DNA of 48,133 bases from Desulfobulbus sp. (GTDB taxonomy: Bacteria; Desulfobacterota; Desulfobulbia; Desulfobulbales; Desulfobulbaceae), in the NCBI GenBank assembly GCA_003604995.1, contig QZJD01000029.1, positions 1 to 48,133 on the forward strand, read 5' to 3'. The position numbers and the translations under genes are program-made. Position 1 is the first letter of the stretch. The number at the start of each line of letters is the position of its first letter. This document shows, piece after piece, positions 9,044 to 18,234 of the stretch. Below the pieces are notes generated by a model. It searched no databases. It saw only the letters and a list, made by a program, of their open reading frames with translations, and was not told the DNA's origin.

Positions 9044-12000
9044 ATGCGCCCGTTCAAGCCCCTCGCCATTCCGCTTGCCGGCCGCCAGCTGATCGAGGCC
9101 AGCGCGGGCACCGGCAAGACCTATTCCCTGGCCCTGCTCTTTCTCCGCTTGCTCCTCGAAGAGCATCTGGAGGTGGACCGGATTCTGGTGGTCACCTTCA
9201 CCAATGCCGCCACCGAGGAGCTGCGCCACCGCATCCGCGCTCGTCTGCGGGAGGCCATCAACCTCCTGGAAAAAGACGAGAAAGGAAAAGAGGGCGACCT
9301 GCTCAATGACCTGCTTGCTTCCCTGCCCGATCCGGTGGCGGCCCGCCGCCGGCTTGCGGACACCCTGACCCGGATGGACGAGGCAGCGGTCTATACCATC
9401 CACGGCTTCTGCCAGCGGATGCTGCAGGAGCAGGCCTTTGAGGCCGGCACCCCGTTCACGGTGGAGTTCATCGAGAGCGAACAACACCTGCGCCGGGAGA
9501 TCGTCGAGGACTTCTGGCGGCAGCGTTTTTACCCGGTCTCGGCCGAGGAGGCGGAGTGGGCAGCGGCCGCGTGGCGTGAGCCCGGCGGTCTGCTGGCTGA
9601 GCTGGCCGGCTTTCTCTCCCGGCCGGCGGTCGACTTTGTGCCGGCGGTGGGCGCCGACGAGCTTGCTTCTCTGCGGCGGAAGACCGAGGAACGGTGGCTG
9701 GAGGTGCGGCAAGCCTGGCAGCGGGATCGGGAAGAGGTCATCGCGATCCTGCGGGATGATCCCTGCCTGAGCCGGGACAAGAGCAAAGGGTACGGCGATG
9801 AGTCCCTGGCAGGCGCGCTGGCGGGGATGGAGCGGCTGGCGGCCAAGGTGAACATGGCCTGGCTGGCGCCCAAGGGGATTGAACTGCTGGCGGCTTCGGT
9901 CATGGCCGGGAAACTGAAAGGGAAAAAAGTCGCGCCGGCGCACCCTTTCTTCACCCTGTTCGACGGCTGGTACCAATTGCACGTCGAATTCGGCCGGGCG
10001 GCGCGGGCCTGCATCCTGGCCGAGGCGTACCGCTTCCTCAAAGCGGAGCTGCGCCGGCGCAAGGACGAGCAGAACGTGCTCTACTTCGACGATCAGCTCT
10101 CCCGGCTCGATGCGGCTCTGGCCGGAGAGAAGGGGCAGCTTCTGGCGCGACGGATCCGTGCCCGGTTCCGGGTGGCCCTGGTGGATGAATTCCAGGACAC
10201 CGATCCCCTGCAGTACCGGATCTTCCAGAATCTTTTCGGCCGTGGGGCCGAGGCGGGTCTGTTCATGATCGGCGATCCGAAGCAGTCCATTTATTCCTTC
10301 CGCGGCGCGGATATTTTCGCCTATATTAAGGCCCGGCGGGAAACTCCGGCCGGCGCGGTCCATACCATGGACACCAACCATCGCTCGACCCCGGCCATGG
10401 TCGAGGCGGTGAACCGTCTGTTCGGCCGCCGACCGCACTTCGTCTTTACGGACATCCCGTTTCATCCCGTGCGCGCGGGGATTGCCGCGGACAAGGCACG
10501 GCTTCTGTGCGAGGGCGTGCCCCTTGCACCCCTCCGGGTCCAGATGCTGCCGCTGAACCTGGCCGCGGCGAACAAGGCGAAAATCGCCAAGGAGCAGGCC
10601 GGCGAAGCCGCCGCGTACTGGACCGCCCGGGAGATCGCCCGTCTTCTCCGGCTCGGCCGGAGCGGCAAGGCCACCATCGGCGAGCGTCCCGTGGCCGGCG
10701 CGGATCTGGCGGTTCTGGTCCGGACCCATCGGGAAGCCGAGCTGGTGCGCCGGGCCCTGGCCGGGTTGGAGATCGCCAGCGTCTATTACAGCCAGGACTC
10801 GGTATTTGCCACCGATGAGGCCAGGCAGTTCTACCAGCTGCTCGCCGCCCTGCTGGATCTTTCGGATGGAGCCCGGCTCTCCAATGTTCTGGTCACCGAT
10901 CTCTTCGGCCTGGATGCGCTCGCGCTCCATGCCCTGCGGGGCGATCAGCTTCGCTGGGGAGAGATGGCGGCGGAGCTTGCCGAATATCAGCAGCACTGGA
11001 GCCGGGCCGGGGTCATGGCCATGCTCCACCGTCTGCTGCACCGGCGGCGGGTGGTTCCCCGGCTGCTCGCCTTGCCCGGCGGCGAACGCAAGCTCACCAA
11101 TTTTCTGCATCTGGCGGAACTTCTGCAAGGGGCGGGCCGGGAACGGCTGGATGAGCTGGTCCGCTGGTTCGGCGAGCAGATCCGGGCGCCGGAAGCGGAG
11201 GCCGCCAGCCAGCAGCTCCGCCTGGAAAGCGACGGCGATCTGGTGCGGATCGTCACCATCCACAAGGCCAAAGGTCTGGAATATCCGCTGGTTTTTCTTC
11301 CTTTTCTCTGGAGCGCCCGGCGGCTGCACCAAGACGACATTTTCGCCTTTCACGGGTCCGGGCCGGACGGCAAGGATATCCGGTTGCGCGTGGATGTGGG
11401 CTCGGGCCAATCGGAGAATTTCCGGCAGGCGGAGCGTGAGCGACTGGCCGAGGATCTGCGTCTGCTCTACGTGGCCATGACCCGGGCCCGCTCCTGCTGC
11501 TATTTCTGCTGGGGGCCGATCAGCTCCCTGGAGGAATCGGCCCTGGCCTGGCTGCTCCACCCCGGTGGCGACGAGGAAGGCGGGGCGGCAACCGGTCTGA
11601 CCGAGGAGCGGATCCGGGCGGACCTTGCCGCCCTCGACCCGGAGGAACGGCTGCTCGATTTCGTCCCGTGGCCGGCCATGGAGACGGAGAAACCGGAGCG
11701 CGCGGCGCTGGGTCGGGCTCTTGCCGGGCCGGCCCGTTTTGCCGGCCGCATTGATGCCTCCTGGACGGTGACCAGTTATTCCCGTCTGCTGGCCGGCGCG
11801 GAAGCGGAAACGTCCCACGCGGAGGAATCGGCACCCGGGGAGCGCGGCGGCCGGGAGGAAATGTCTGTTTTCTCCTTCCCGAAGGGCGCGGCGGCCGGGA
11901 CCTTTCTCCATGCGGTTCTTGAACAACTCGATTTTCAGGAACCGGCCGGAGAAAAGAGCGCAGCCCTGGTGGCCGACCTCCTGCGCCGCTCCGGGCTCGC

Positions 12001-12583
12001 TTCACAGTGGACGCCGCTCGTCTGCCAATGGCTGGCGCAGGTGATGGATACCCCGCTGTTGCTTGACGGGGACCTGCGTTTGCGGATGGTGAACAGCCGG
12101 GACCGTCTCGCCGAGCTGGCATTTCAGTTCGGCCTGGACAATCTGGACGGGGACACCCTGAATCAGTTGCTGCGGGCGCACGGCATCCCGCCGGTGCGGA
12201 TGCCGCAGGCCGCGCTGCACGGGCTGATGAAGGGATATATTGATCTGGTCTTCCGCCATCAGGGACGCTTCTATCTGGCCGACTGGAAGTCCAACCATCT
12301 GGGCGGGTCCGCCGCCGATTATCACCGGGAAGGCATGGCCGCGGCCATGGCGGCGCACCGCTACGATCTGCAGTATCTGATCTACTGCGTGGCCCTGCAT
12401 CGGTACCTGGGACAACGGCTGCCCGACTATGAATATGAACGCCATTTCGGCGGAGTCTTCTACCTGTTCCTGCGGGGTATGCGCCCTGATCAGGAACCAG
12501 GCTGCGGGGTCTGGCATGCGCGGCCGCCCCTCTCGTTGATCGAGGGCCTGGACCGCTGCTGCGGGATCATGGAGAGGCGATGA
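9044..12583 (+). CDS. recB: RecBCD exodeoxyribonuclease V, RecB (beta) subunit
   Basis: RecB is the 3'-5' helicase and nuclease subunit. The 1179-residue product (E. coli 1180) has Walker A EASAGTGKT at residues 18-26, motif Ia VVTFTNAATEELR, Walker B LVDEFQDTDPLQ, GDPKQSIYSFRGAD, and helicase motifs V/VI (VTIHKAKGLEYPLVF, LLYVAMTRA). The C-terminal PD-(D/E)XK nuclease reads GYIDLVF...YLADWKSNHLG. By my count the catalytic Asp, Asp and Lys fall at residues 1067, 1080 and 1082, the same numbers as in E. coli RecB, so the nuclease looks intact. The ATG at 9044 is chosen because it starts just before the conserved N-terminus and one base after the recC stop; the frame is open upstream inside recC. 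It overlaps recD by four bases. Confidence 0.97.
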   Translation: MRPFKPLAIPLAGRQLIEASAGTGKTYSLALLFLRLLLEEHLEVDRILVVTFTNAATEELRHRIRARLREAINLLEKDEKGKEGDLLNDLLASLPDPVAARRRLADTLTRMDEAAVYTIHGFCQRMLQEQAFEAGTPFTVEFIESEQHLRREIVEDFWRQRFYPVSAEEAEWAAAAWREPGGLLAELAGFLSRPAVDFVPAVGADELASLRRKTEERWLEVRQAWQRDREEVIAILRDDPCLSRDKSKGYGDESLAGALAGMERLAAKVNMAWLAPKGIELLAASVMAGKLKGKKVAPAHPFFTLFDGWYQLHVEFGRAARACILAEAYRFLKAELRRRKDEQNVLYFDDQLSRLDAALAGEKGQLLARRIRARFRVALVDEFQDTDPLQYRIFQNLFGRGAEAGLFMIGDPKQSIYSFRGADIFAYIKARRETPAGAVHTMDTNHRSTPAMVEAVNRLFGRRPHFVFTDIPFHPVRAGIAADKARLLCEGVPLAPLRVQMLPLNLAAANKAKIAKEQAGEAAAYWTAREIARLLRLGRSGKATIGERPVAGADLAVLVRTHREAELVRRALAGLEIASVYYSQDSVFATDEARQFYQLLAALLDLSDGARLSNVLVTDLFGLDALALHALRGDQLRWGEMAAELAEYQQHWSRAGVMAMLHRLLHRRRVVPRLLALPGGERKLTNFLHLAELLQGAGRERLDELVRWFGEQIRAPEAEAASQQLRLESDGDLVRIVTIHKAKGLEYPLVFLPFLWSARRLHQDDIFAFHGSGPDGKDIRLRVDVGSGQSENFRQAERERLAEDLRLLYVAMTRARSCCYFCWGPISSLEESALAWLLHPGGDEEGGAATGLTEERIRADLAALDPEERLLDFVPWPAMETEKPERAALGRALAGPARFAGRIDASWTVTSYSRLLAGAEAETSHAEESAPGERGGREEMSVFSFPKGAAAGTFLHAVLEQLDFQEPAGEKSAALVADLLRRSGLASQWTPLVCQWLAQVMDTPLLLDGDLRLRMVNSRDRLAELAFQFGLDNLDGDTLNQLLRAHGIPPVRMPQAALHGLMKGYIDLVFRHQGRFYLADWKSNHLGGSAADYHREGMAAAMAAHRYDLQYLIYCVALHRYLGQRLPDYEYERHFGGVFYLFLRGMRPDQEPGCGVWHARPPLSLIEGLDRCCGIMERR

Positions 12584-14403
12584 TGCGCACTCTCCTGCAA
12601 ACCGCCGTGGCCGAAGGGCAGCTTCGGGCCATTGATCTGCACGCCGCTTTGTTTCTTGAAGAACTGGCCGGGTGTCCGTCGCCGTCCCTTTTGCTGGCGG
12701 CTGCCCTGACCAGCCGGGCGGTGGGCGAGGGGCATATCTGCCTGCCCCTCGCCGCCGTGGCCGGTCAGCCCGTCTTTACGCCGTTGCACCCGGTCGAGGC
12801 CCCCTCTCTTGAAAAATGGCGCGCGCAGCTTTTGGCCAGCGGGGTGGTGGGGATTCCGGGTGGCCCGGAGCCTCTGATCCTGGACGACCGGGACCGGCTG
12901 TACCTGGCCCGCTACCATGCTCACGAAAGCCTGATTGCCGAGGATCTCGGCCGCAGGAGTCGGGGCCTGCTGCCGGTGGATGAGACACGGGCGGCGGCGT
13001 TGCTCGCCCGGCTCTTTCCCGGGAGCGGTGACCGTGATGATCAGAAGCTGGCGGCGGCCGTGGCGGCGCTCAAGCGGTTTGTCGTGATCTCCGGCGGACC
13101 CGGTACCGGCAAGACTCATACCGTGGCCCGGATCCTGGCCCTGCTCCAGGCCCTGGCCGGAGGGCGCCTGCGCATCGGCCTTGCCGCGCCCACCGGTCGG
13201 GCGGCGGCCCGTCTGCAGGAGTCCATATCCTTGGCCCGGCGGACCATGCCCCCTGATCTTGCGGCCCTGGTGCCCGAGCAGGCCGGCACCCTCCACCGGC
13301 TGCTCGGCCTGATGCCGGAGAGCGGGCGTTTTCGCCGTCATCGGGAAAATCCGCTCCACCTCGACCTGCTGATCATCGACGAGGCGTCCATGATCGATGT
13401 CCCCCTGATGGCCGCCCTGCTGGAGGCCCTGCCGCCCTCGGCCCGGCTGCTCCTGCTCGGCGACCGGGACCAGCTGACCTCGGTGGAAGCGGGCAGCCTG
13501 TTCGGCGATATCTGCGGCGGCGGTGAGCTTTCCTGGTCCGCTGCCCTCAGCCGGCGGGTCAACCGGTTGACCGGTTCCACTCTTGCCGGCGGGGGCGGCG
13601 AGGAAAGCATCGCCGACTCGCTGATCATGCTTCGGACAAGCTACCGTTTCGGAGCGGAAGGAGGGATCGGCGCGCTGGCCGGGCTGGTCAAGGCCGGTGA
13701 TCAGGAAGGACTGGCAGGGTTTCCGCTCCGGGAACGGGACGATCTGCTCATTGCCCGGCCCGAGCCGGACCGGTTTCGCGGCTGGCTGGCGGACCATCTC
13801 CTGGCGGGTTTTGCGCCCTGTTTCGCCGCGGCGGGGCCTGAAGCGGCCCTGGCCGCCCTCGGCAAATTTCGCGTTCTCTGCGCCCTCCGGGAAGGACCGG
13901 CCGGCGTTGCCGGGGTCAATGCCCTTGCCGAACAGGTGTTCCGCCGTAATGGGCTGTTTGCCGGCAGCGGGCCCTGGTATCGGGGCCGACCTTTGCTGAT
14001 CCGGAGGAATCATTACGGATTGCAGCTGTTCAACGGGGACACCGGCATTGTCTGGCCGGACGATGAAGGCCGGCTCCATGCCTGGTTTCCTCGCGTCGAG
14101 GGCGGGGTATGGCCGGTGGCCCTGTCCATGCTGCCTGCGCATGACACCGCATATGCGATAACCGTCCATCAGGCCCAGGGCTCGGAATTCAGCGACGTGC
14201 TCTTTCTGCTGCCGCTGCGGGATACCCGCATCCTCTGCCGGGAGCTGCTCTATACCGGCCTGACCAGAGCCCGCCGCAAACTGACCCTGGCCGATCCGGC
14301 CTCCCTGCTGGCAGGCGGCGTCAGCCGCCGGGTGGTGCGCTACTCGGGCTTGACCGGGCGGCTGTGGGGCGAAGAAGGGGAGGAGATAACCCTGCCGACG
14401 TAA
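12580..14403 (+). CDS. recD: RecBCD exodeoxyribonuclease V, RecD (alpha) subunit
   Basis: RecD is the 5'-3' superfamily 1B helicase of RecBCD. The 607-residue product matches the family length. Visible motifs are Walker A VISGGPGTGKTHT (about residues 168-180), APTGRAAARLQES, TLHRLLGL, Walker B LLIIDEASMID, LLGDRDQLTSVEAG, and the C-terminal YAITVHQAQGSEFSDVLFLLP and LLYTGLTRAR. Translation starts within the recB stop (ATGA), which indicates coupling across the operon; a second ATG follows immediately at 12583. No terminator is obvious after the TAA, and the LysR gene follows in the same direction after about 150 bases. Confidence 0.97.
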   Translation: MMRTLLQTAVAEGQLRAIDLHAALFLEELAGCPSPSLLLAAALTSRAVGEGHICLPLAAVAGQPVFTPLHPVEAPSLEKWRAQLLASGVVGIPGGPEPLILDDRDRLYLARYHAHESLIAEDLGRRSRGLLPVDETRAAALLARLFPGSGDRDDQKLAAAVAALKRFVVISGGPGTGKTHTVARILALLQALAGGRLRIGLAAPTGRAAARLQESISLARRTMPPDLAALVPEQAGTLHRLLGLMPESGRFRRHRENPLHLDLLIIDEASMIDVPLMAALLEALPPSARLLLLGDRDQLTSVEAGSLFGDICGGGELSWSAALSRRVNRLTGSTLAGGGGEESIADSLIMLRTSYRFGAEGGIGALAGLVKAGDQEGLAGFPLRERDDLLIARPEPDRFRGWLADHLLAGFAPCFAAAGPEAALAALGKFRVLCALREGPAGVAGVNALAEQVFRRNGLFAGSGPWYRGRPLLIRRNHYGLQLFNGDTGIVWPDDEGRLHAWFPRVEGGVWPVALSMLPAHDTAYAITVHQAQGSEFSDVLFLLPLRDTRILCRELLYTGLTRARRKLTLADPASLLAGGVSRRVVRYSGLTGRLWGEEGEEITLPT

Positions 14404-14550
14404 CAAGAGAACCAGCGCTGATCAGAAAGCGAACAGCCTGCCAACCGTCTTCGAAAGACACCGCGTCCGCAAAAATAATGGTGATTTACCACCGGTTCGT
14501 GCTATGACAAAAAAAGATGCCCGTTCACTATACCCATAGAGATGGTTGAG

Positions 14551-15471
14551 ATGGAACTTCGAAAGCTGGAAGTCTTTTGCAAGGTTGTCGAACTGAAGAG
14601 CTTTACCCGGTGCGCTGAGGCGGTGCTGCTCTCGCAGCCGACGGTCAGCGAACATATCCGCGGCCTGGAGGAGGAGCTTGGTCAGAAACTGCTCGACCGC
14701 ATGGGCCGCGAGGTCGAGCCCACGCCGGTGGGTCGCCTGCTGTACAGTTATGCGGTCCGCATCCTCCGCATCCAGCGTGATGCGCTGCAGGCGGTGGAGC
14801 AATACGGCGGCAGGCTGGTCGGCCGGATCATGCTCGGCTCCGGTACCATCCCGGGAACCTATATTCTTCCCGGGCTGATCGTGGAATTTCGCGACACATA
14901 TCCCTCCATTCAGGCCACCCTGCGGATTGCCGGTTCGCAGCTGATCGCCGCGCGGGTTCTGGACGGGGAGTTGGAGATCGGCGTCGTGGGGGCACGCTGG
15001 GCGGAAAAGGGGCTGGAATGGGTCCGCCATTTTGCCGACCGGCTGACCCTGGTGGTCTGCGCGGGGCACCGCTGGGCCGGGCGAAAGGAGGTGGACCTGG
15101 TGGACCTGCTCGAAGAACCGTTCATCCTGCGGGAAAGCGAGTCCGGCACCCGGCGGGTTGTTGAACAGATCCTGGAGGAGCACGGCATCCGGGCCGCCAG
15201 CCTGATGGAAGTGGCCGAAATCGGCTCCACCGCCGCGGTCATCGAAGCGGTCCGGGCAGGGCTCGGCGTCTCCGTAGTTTCCGCGAGGGCAGTGGAACGG
15301 GAAATCCGGGCGGGCTCCCTGGTCGCTATCCCCCTCAAAGGGGTGCGGATGGAGCGGCCGTTTTATTTGATCCGGCGCCGAAACAGGGAATTGTCCCCTG
15401 CGGCGGCGGCATTCTGGACCTGGCTGCAAGCAGGCAGCGACGCAGAGGCGCCGGGAGCACCAGGCGTCTGA
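14551..15471 (+). CDS. LysR-family transcriptional regulator
   Basis: A 306-residue LysR regulator. The N-terminal winged helix reads LRKLEVFCKVVELKSFTRCA...LLSQPTVSEHIRGLE and is followed by a linker helix and a periplasmic-binding-protein-like effector domain (GSGTIPGTYILP, then GVVGARWAEKGLEW). The wording of the N-terminus and effector domain recalls the LysR proteins annotated as selenium-metabolism-associated in sulfate reducers and Geobacter relatives. No selenium gene is visible here, so that remains a family resemblance. The start at 14551 matches the usual MELRKLEVF beginning; an ATG at 14542 adds three residues and neither has a strong ribosome site. The gene is convergent with the RRM gene over a shared terminator. 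Its target and ligand cannot be inferred from its neighbours. Confidence 0.9.
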   Translation: MELRKLEVFCKVVELKSFTRCAEAVLLSQPTVSEHIRGLEEELGQKLLDRMGREVEPTPVGRLLYSYAVRILRIQRDALQAVEQYGGRLVGRIMLGSGTIPGTYILPGLIVEFRDTYPSIQATLRIAGSQLIAARVLDGELEIGVVGARWAEKGLEWVRHFADRLTLVVCAGHRWAGRKEVDLVDLLEEPFILRESESGTRRVVEQILEEHGIRAASLMEVAEIGSTAAVIEAVRAGLGVSVVSARAVEREIRAGSLVAIPLKGVRMERPFYLIRRRNRELSPAAAAFWTWLQAGSDAEAPGAPGV

Positions 15472-15554
15472 ACAAACCGCATCCTGCGGCGATGGTCCGG
15501 ATAGCGGCCCCGCAGGTCGTCTCCGCCGACAACCCGCTTGCGGCAGGCATGCCG

Positions 15555-15606
15555 AAAAAAAATCCCGGATGAGCGGCTGGTGAGCAGTTCGTCCGGGATT
15601 TTTTTA
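15555..15606. terminator. Bidirectional intrinsic terminator between LysR and RRM genes
   Basis: AATCCCGGA at 15561-15569 pairs perfectly with TCCGGGATT at 15592-15600. The stem is flanked by an A-run (15555-15562) on the left and a T-run (15599-15605) on the right. The hairpin can therefore end transcription in both directions, which fits its position between two convergent genes. Confidence 0.85.
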
Positions 15607-15631
15607 TAATCGGCAGGAACCGAGTATGCGG

Positions 15632-15916
15632 TTAGTATTTGGACTCGCGGCGGGGCGGCCGGTCCGGCCGGTCGGTGCGCGGCTTGGCCTGGTTGACCCG
15701 CAGGTTTCTGCCTTTCATGTCGCTGTTGTCCAGCTTCTTGATCGCTTCCTCCGCCTCGGAATCATTGTCCATTTCGACAAAGCCGAAACCCTTGGAGCGG
15801 CCGGAGTATTTGTCCATGATAATTTTGGCGCTGGTCACGTTGCCGAAAGCTGCAAAAGCGGCACGGAGTTCGTCGTCGGTGAGATTGTAGGGCAGGTTTC
15901 CAACATAGATGTTCAT
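15632..15916 (-). CDS. Small RRM-domain RNA-binding protein
   Basis: The 94-residue protein is essentially one RNA recognition motif. RNP2 is IYVGNL (residues 3-8) and RNP1 is KGFGFVEM (about 43-50), with the expected beta-alpha-beta spacing. A short basic tail follows (RTDRPDRPPRRESKY). Such single-RRM proteins occur in cyanobacteria (Rbp) and many Desulfobacterota, and bind RNA; in cyanobacteria some are cold-induced. The start at 15916 has GAGAGTGG upstream. The ribosomal protein gene bTHX lies 154 bases upstream on the same strand. RNA targets cannot be deduced. Confidence 0.93.
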   Translation of the reverse strand: MNIYVGNLPYNLTDDELRAAFAAFGNVTSAKIIMDKYSGRSKGFGFVEMDNDSEAEEAIKKLDNSDMKGRNLRVNQAKPRTDRPDRPPRRESKY

Positions 15917-16050
15917 GAATCCACTCTCAAAACATTGTGCGTTTATTTTTCATCATGCTGAAAAGTAAACCAAACGCACAAGGTACTTTCGAGCAACCGG
16001 CGAATGCCGGAAATACACAGTTCACAGGAGAATTTTGCCTCTTTGGCGAA

Positions 16051-16066
16051 GCGGACCGTGGTCCGC
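16051..16066. repeat. Perfect inverted repeat just after bTHX
   Basis: GCGGACC-GT-GGTCCGC is a 7-bp perfect inverted repeat. It begins five bases beyond the bTHX stop codon on the minus strand. No T-run follows it in either direction, so it is not a standard terminator; it could be an mRNA 3' stabiliser or a protein site. Confidence 0.4.
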
Positions 16067-16070
16067 GACC

Positions 16071-16169
16071 CTATTTTTTCTCTTTCTTGTTTTTCGGCTT
16101 GGGACGGCTTTTCCCGTTGCTGCTGCGTATGATTTTGCCTCGTTTGCTTCGTATATCCCCTTTCCCCAT
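16071..16169 (-). CDS. Small ribosomal subunit protein bTHX (32 residues)
   Basis: This very short gene encodes a 32-residue, strongly basic protein that begins MGKGDIRSKRGKIIRSSNGK and ends in a Lys-rich tail. This is the pattern of bTHX, the small peptide first found in the Thermus 30S subunit, where it sits in the head among 16S rRNA helices. The family pattern is MGKGD followed by R/K, RGKI, a short linker, GK and RP, and all of these are present here. AAGAGGA lies about six bases before the ATG, a good ribosome site. Longer frames overlapping this stretch on both strands have no recognisable content. It sits upstream of the RRM gene on the same strand. The tail is somewhat longer than in Thermus. 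Confidence 0.85.
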   Translation of the reverse strand: MGKGDIRSKRGKIIRSSNGKSRPKPKNKKEKK

Positions 16170-16318
16170 ACAGATCCTCTTCCGGTTCAAATCTTCCATA
16201 GAGCGCGGGCCTTGACTCCCGTTCATCCGACATCCTCTTGCCCGGTGGGCGTGGACAGAACTCTATTTTCAATATTTTTATGTATTACCGCATCGTAGAG
16301 GGTCCTTGCAACAGTTTT

Positions 16319-16714
16319 TTAGCGGGGCAGGCGGTTTAAGCGCTGAAGAATCGTCGCCGGCAGCGGGGTGAGAAATTCAACGCCCAGCCGGAAGGGCGGC
16401 AACTCTTCATCCTGGATCTTCTGAAGCCAGACGGGGCGTACCGGCAGGGTGAGGGGCGGTTCCTGGTCGAGGAGAGGAAAAACGATATTGAGCCGGAGAT
16501 CGTCGGATCCCATGGGGCCGTAGACCAGATGGGTCCGGTCGGCCATGATTTCGGCAAGGGCGATTCCCGCCCCGTGCCGGGAAATACTGGTAAGGATCCC
16601 GTCAAAGACCTGCGAGGCAACCAGGCCGTTGTTCCCCTGGCTCAGAAACACCCCGATTTTCCGCAAACTCACATCGCGGTCTTCTTGGCGGCGTTCTCGG
16701 TCAGGCATGGGCAT
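16319..16714 (-). CDS. PilZ-like (probable c-di-GMP-binding) protein
   Basis: The 131-residue protein starts with an arginine-rich stretch (RERRQEDRD) and has ILTSISRHGAGIAL about 40 residues on, followed by strands ending in LPPFRLGVEFL. This is the layout of a PilZ domain, where RxxxR and (D/N)xSxxG bind cyclic di-GMP. In the second motif the usual Asp/Asn is replaced by Ser (S-I-S-R-H-G), so binding strength is uncertain. The gene lies downstream of a GAF/HD-GYP protein on the same strand, an enzyme class that degrades c-di-GMP, which supports a link to that messenger. The start at 16714 is the first of two nearby ATGs and has no strong ribosome site. Confidence 0.65.
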   Translation of the reverse strand: MPMPDRERRQEDRDVSLRKIGVFLSQGNNGLVASQVFDGILTSISRHGAGIALAEIMADRTHLVYGPMGSDDLRLNIVFPLLDQEPPLTLPVRPVWLQKIQDEELPPFRLGVEFLTPLPATILQRLNRLPR

Positions 16715-16886
16715 GGTGATCAGAGGTTGCGGAAGGTTGCTCCGGGGGCGGGGAGAAGCGGATCATGCGGCGGCGAATGGGGCGTCGAAACGCACGGTTG
16801 ATCCGATGCGGTTCCTGCCGGGAGGGTGATTGCGCCGTTCCCGCGATTTCTCGGATTATTGCTCTGGCTTGTCGCATCGACACTGA

Positions 16887-18101
16887 TTACTGGAACTTGT
16901 TGCGGATCGCCTTGAGGACATCGGTGATTTGAAAAAAGGCCTCCACCACCTCCGGATCAAAATGGGTTCCGGCATTCTCCCTGATGATCCGGTACACGTC
17001 CTCGTCGGCCAGGGGTTCCTTGTAGGAGCGGCGGCTGCACAGGGCATCGTAGACGTCGGCCAGGGCGGTGATTCGCGCGGTGATCGGGATATTTTCGCCC
17101 TGCTTCGCCGGGGGCGGCGTCTCGCCTCCTTCCGCCAGGCCGGGCACGCAGCCGGGATAGCCCCGCCCGTCCCATTTCTCGTGGTGGTTCAGGGCGATCT
17201 CCAGGCTCATTTCGTCCAGTTCCGAGGTGATCGAGGTGAACAGCTTGGCGCCGTAGACCGTGTGCTTCTTGATCTCCTCGAATTCCTCCTCGGTGAGCTT
17301 GCCCGGTTTTTTGAGAATGGCGTCCGGAATGCCGACCTTGCCCACGTCATGGAGCATGGCCGCCAACCGGATCAGATCGCGGGTCGCCTTGATCCGCTCC
17401 TCGTCGATCCCCCGGTTCAGCGCCCACCGTTCGTAGATTTCCGCGGAATAGGCTCCCACCCGCTGGACATGGGCGCCGGTTTCGGTGGGGTCGCGCAGCT
17501 CGGCCATGGACATCATGCGCAGGATCAGCTCCCGGTTCATGATGCCCCGCTCGATGGTGACCGCCGCGTTGTTGGCGAAAAAGGAGACAAAGACCTGGTT
17601 GTGCTCGGAAAAGGGGACGATGTTCCCCTGCTCGTCCCGGGCGTTGAGCAGCTGCATCACCCCCACCAGCCGGTCCTCGATGGTGAGCAGGGGCAGGGTC
17701 AGCATGGAGACGGTCCGGTAGCCGTGCTCCTCGTCAAAGGAGGTGTTGAAATGGTAGGGGGCGTCCGGCGGCAGATGGTAGGCGTCCGCGATGACCAGCG
17801 GCTCCCGGGTCATGGCCACATAGCCGACGATGGAGTCATGAGATATGGGGACCCGCAGGTTGACGTACTGGGCGGCCCGGCTTTTTTCCCGGTCGAAAAG
17901 GATGTCGTTCTGGACATAGCTGAAGACCAGGAATTTCTTTTCCTGGACCAGGAAGATGGAACCGGCCTCGGCATTGGCCAGACGCCGTGATTCGGTCAGG
18001 ATCCGCTCCAGGATCGTATCGACATCCTTGAGGGTGTTCAGGTCGTCGATGATCTTGAGGATGGCGCTGACTTCCTCGCTGGAGTAGTTCGGATGGTCCA
18101 T
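16887..18101 (-). CDS. GAF-HD-GYP protein (probable c-di-GMP phosphodiesterase)
   Basis: A soluble 404-residue protein. Residues about 20-185 form a GAF domain (ILTESRRLANAEAGSIFL, SIVGYVAMTREPLVI, LVGVMQLLNA). Residues about 200-400 form an HD-GYP domain with AELRDPTETGAHVQRVG, the metal ligands HDVGK near residue 250, HTVYGAKL, NHHEKWDGRGYPG and ADVYDAL. All hallmark residues of active HD-GYP phosphodiesterases, which hydrolyse cyclic di-GMP to GMP, appear intact. AGGGGA precedes the ATG at 18101. The GAF ligand is unknown. A PilZ-like gene follows 172 bases downstream, a likely functional neighbour. Confidence 0.93.
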   Translation of the reverse strand: MDHPNYSSEEVSAILKIIDDLNTLKDVDTILERILTESRRLANAEAGSIFLVQEKKFLVFSYVQNDILFDREKSRAAQYVNLRVPISHDSIVGYVAMTREPLVIADAYHLPPDAPYHFNTSFDEEHGYRTVSMLTLPLLTIEDRLVGVMQLLNARDEQGNIVPFSEHNQVFVSFFANNAAVTIERGIMNRELILRMMSMAELRDPTETGAHVQRVGAYSAEIYERWALNRGIDEERIKATRDLIRLAAMLHDVGKVGIPDAILKKPGKLTEEEFEEIKKHTVYGAKLFTSITSELDEMSLEIALNHHEKWDGRGYPGCVPGLAEGGETPPPAKQGENIPITARITALADVYDALCSRRSYKEPLADEDVYRIIRENAGTHFDPEVVEAFFQITDVLKAIRNKFQ

Positions 18102-18234
18102 GATCGTCCCCTGATCGGCGGGCTAAAGCTGTCCGGTTCGTTGCGTTCAATTGGTTCAGTATATCATGCCGGAACCATTGTGCAAAAAAAACATGACGAT
18201 CCCAGGTTTTTCCCGCCGAACGAGGCGGGGCAAT

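Noticed and set aside
8756-11926. Long antisense frame of about 1,050 codons opposite recB
   Set aside because: GC-rich genes commonly leave an open complementary frame. Its composition is Gly/Arg/Pro/Gln-rich with no motifs, while recB is unmistakable.
15943-16272. A 109-residue frame on the minus strand across the bTHX region, and an 87-residue frame on the plus strand
   Set aside because: Neither has a recognisable domain or a good ribosome site, and both overlap the well-supported bTHX gene in another frame.
18205-18232. Terminator after the cupin gene
   Set aside because: The CCCGCC/GGCGGG hairpin is followed by A residues, not T, on the transcribed strand.
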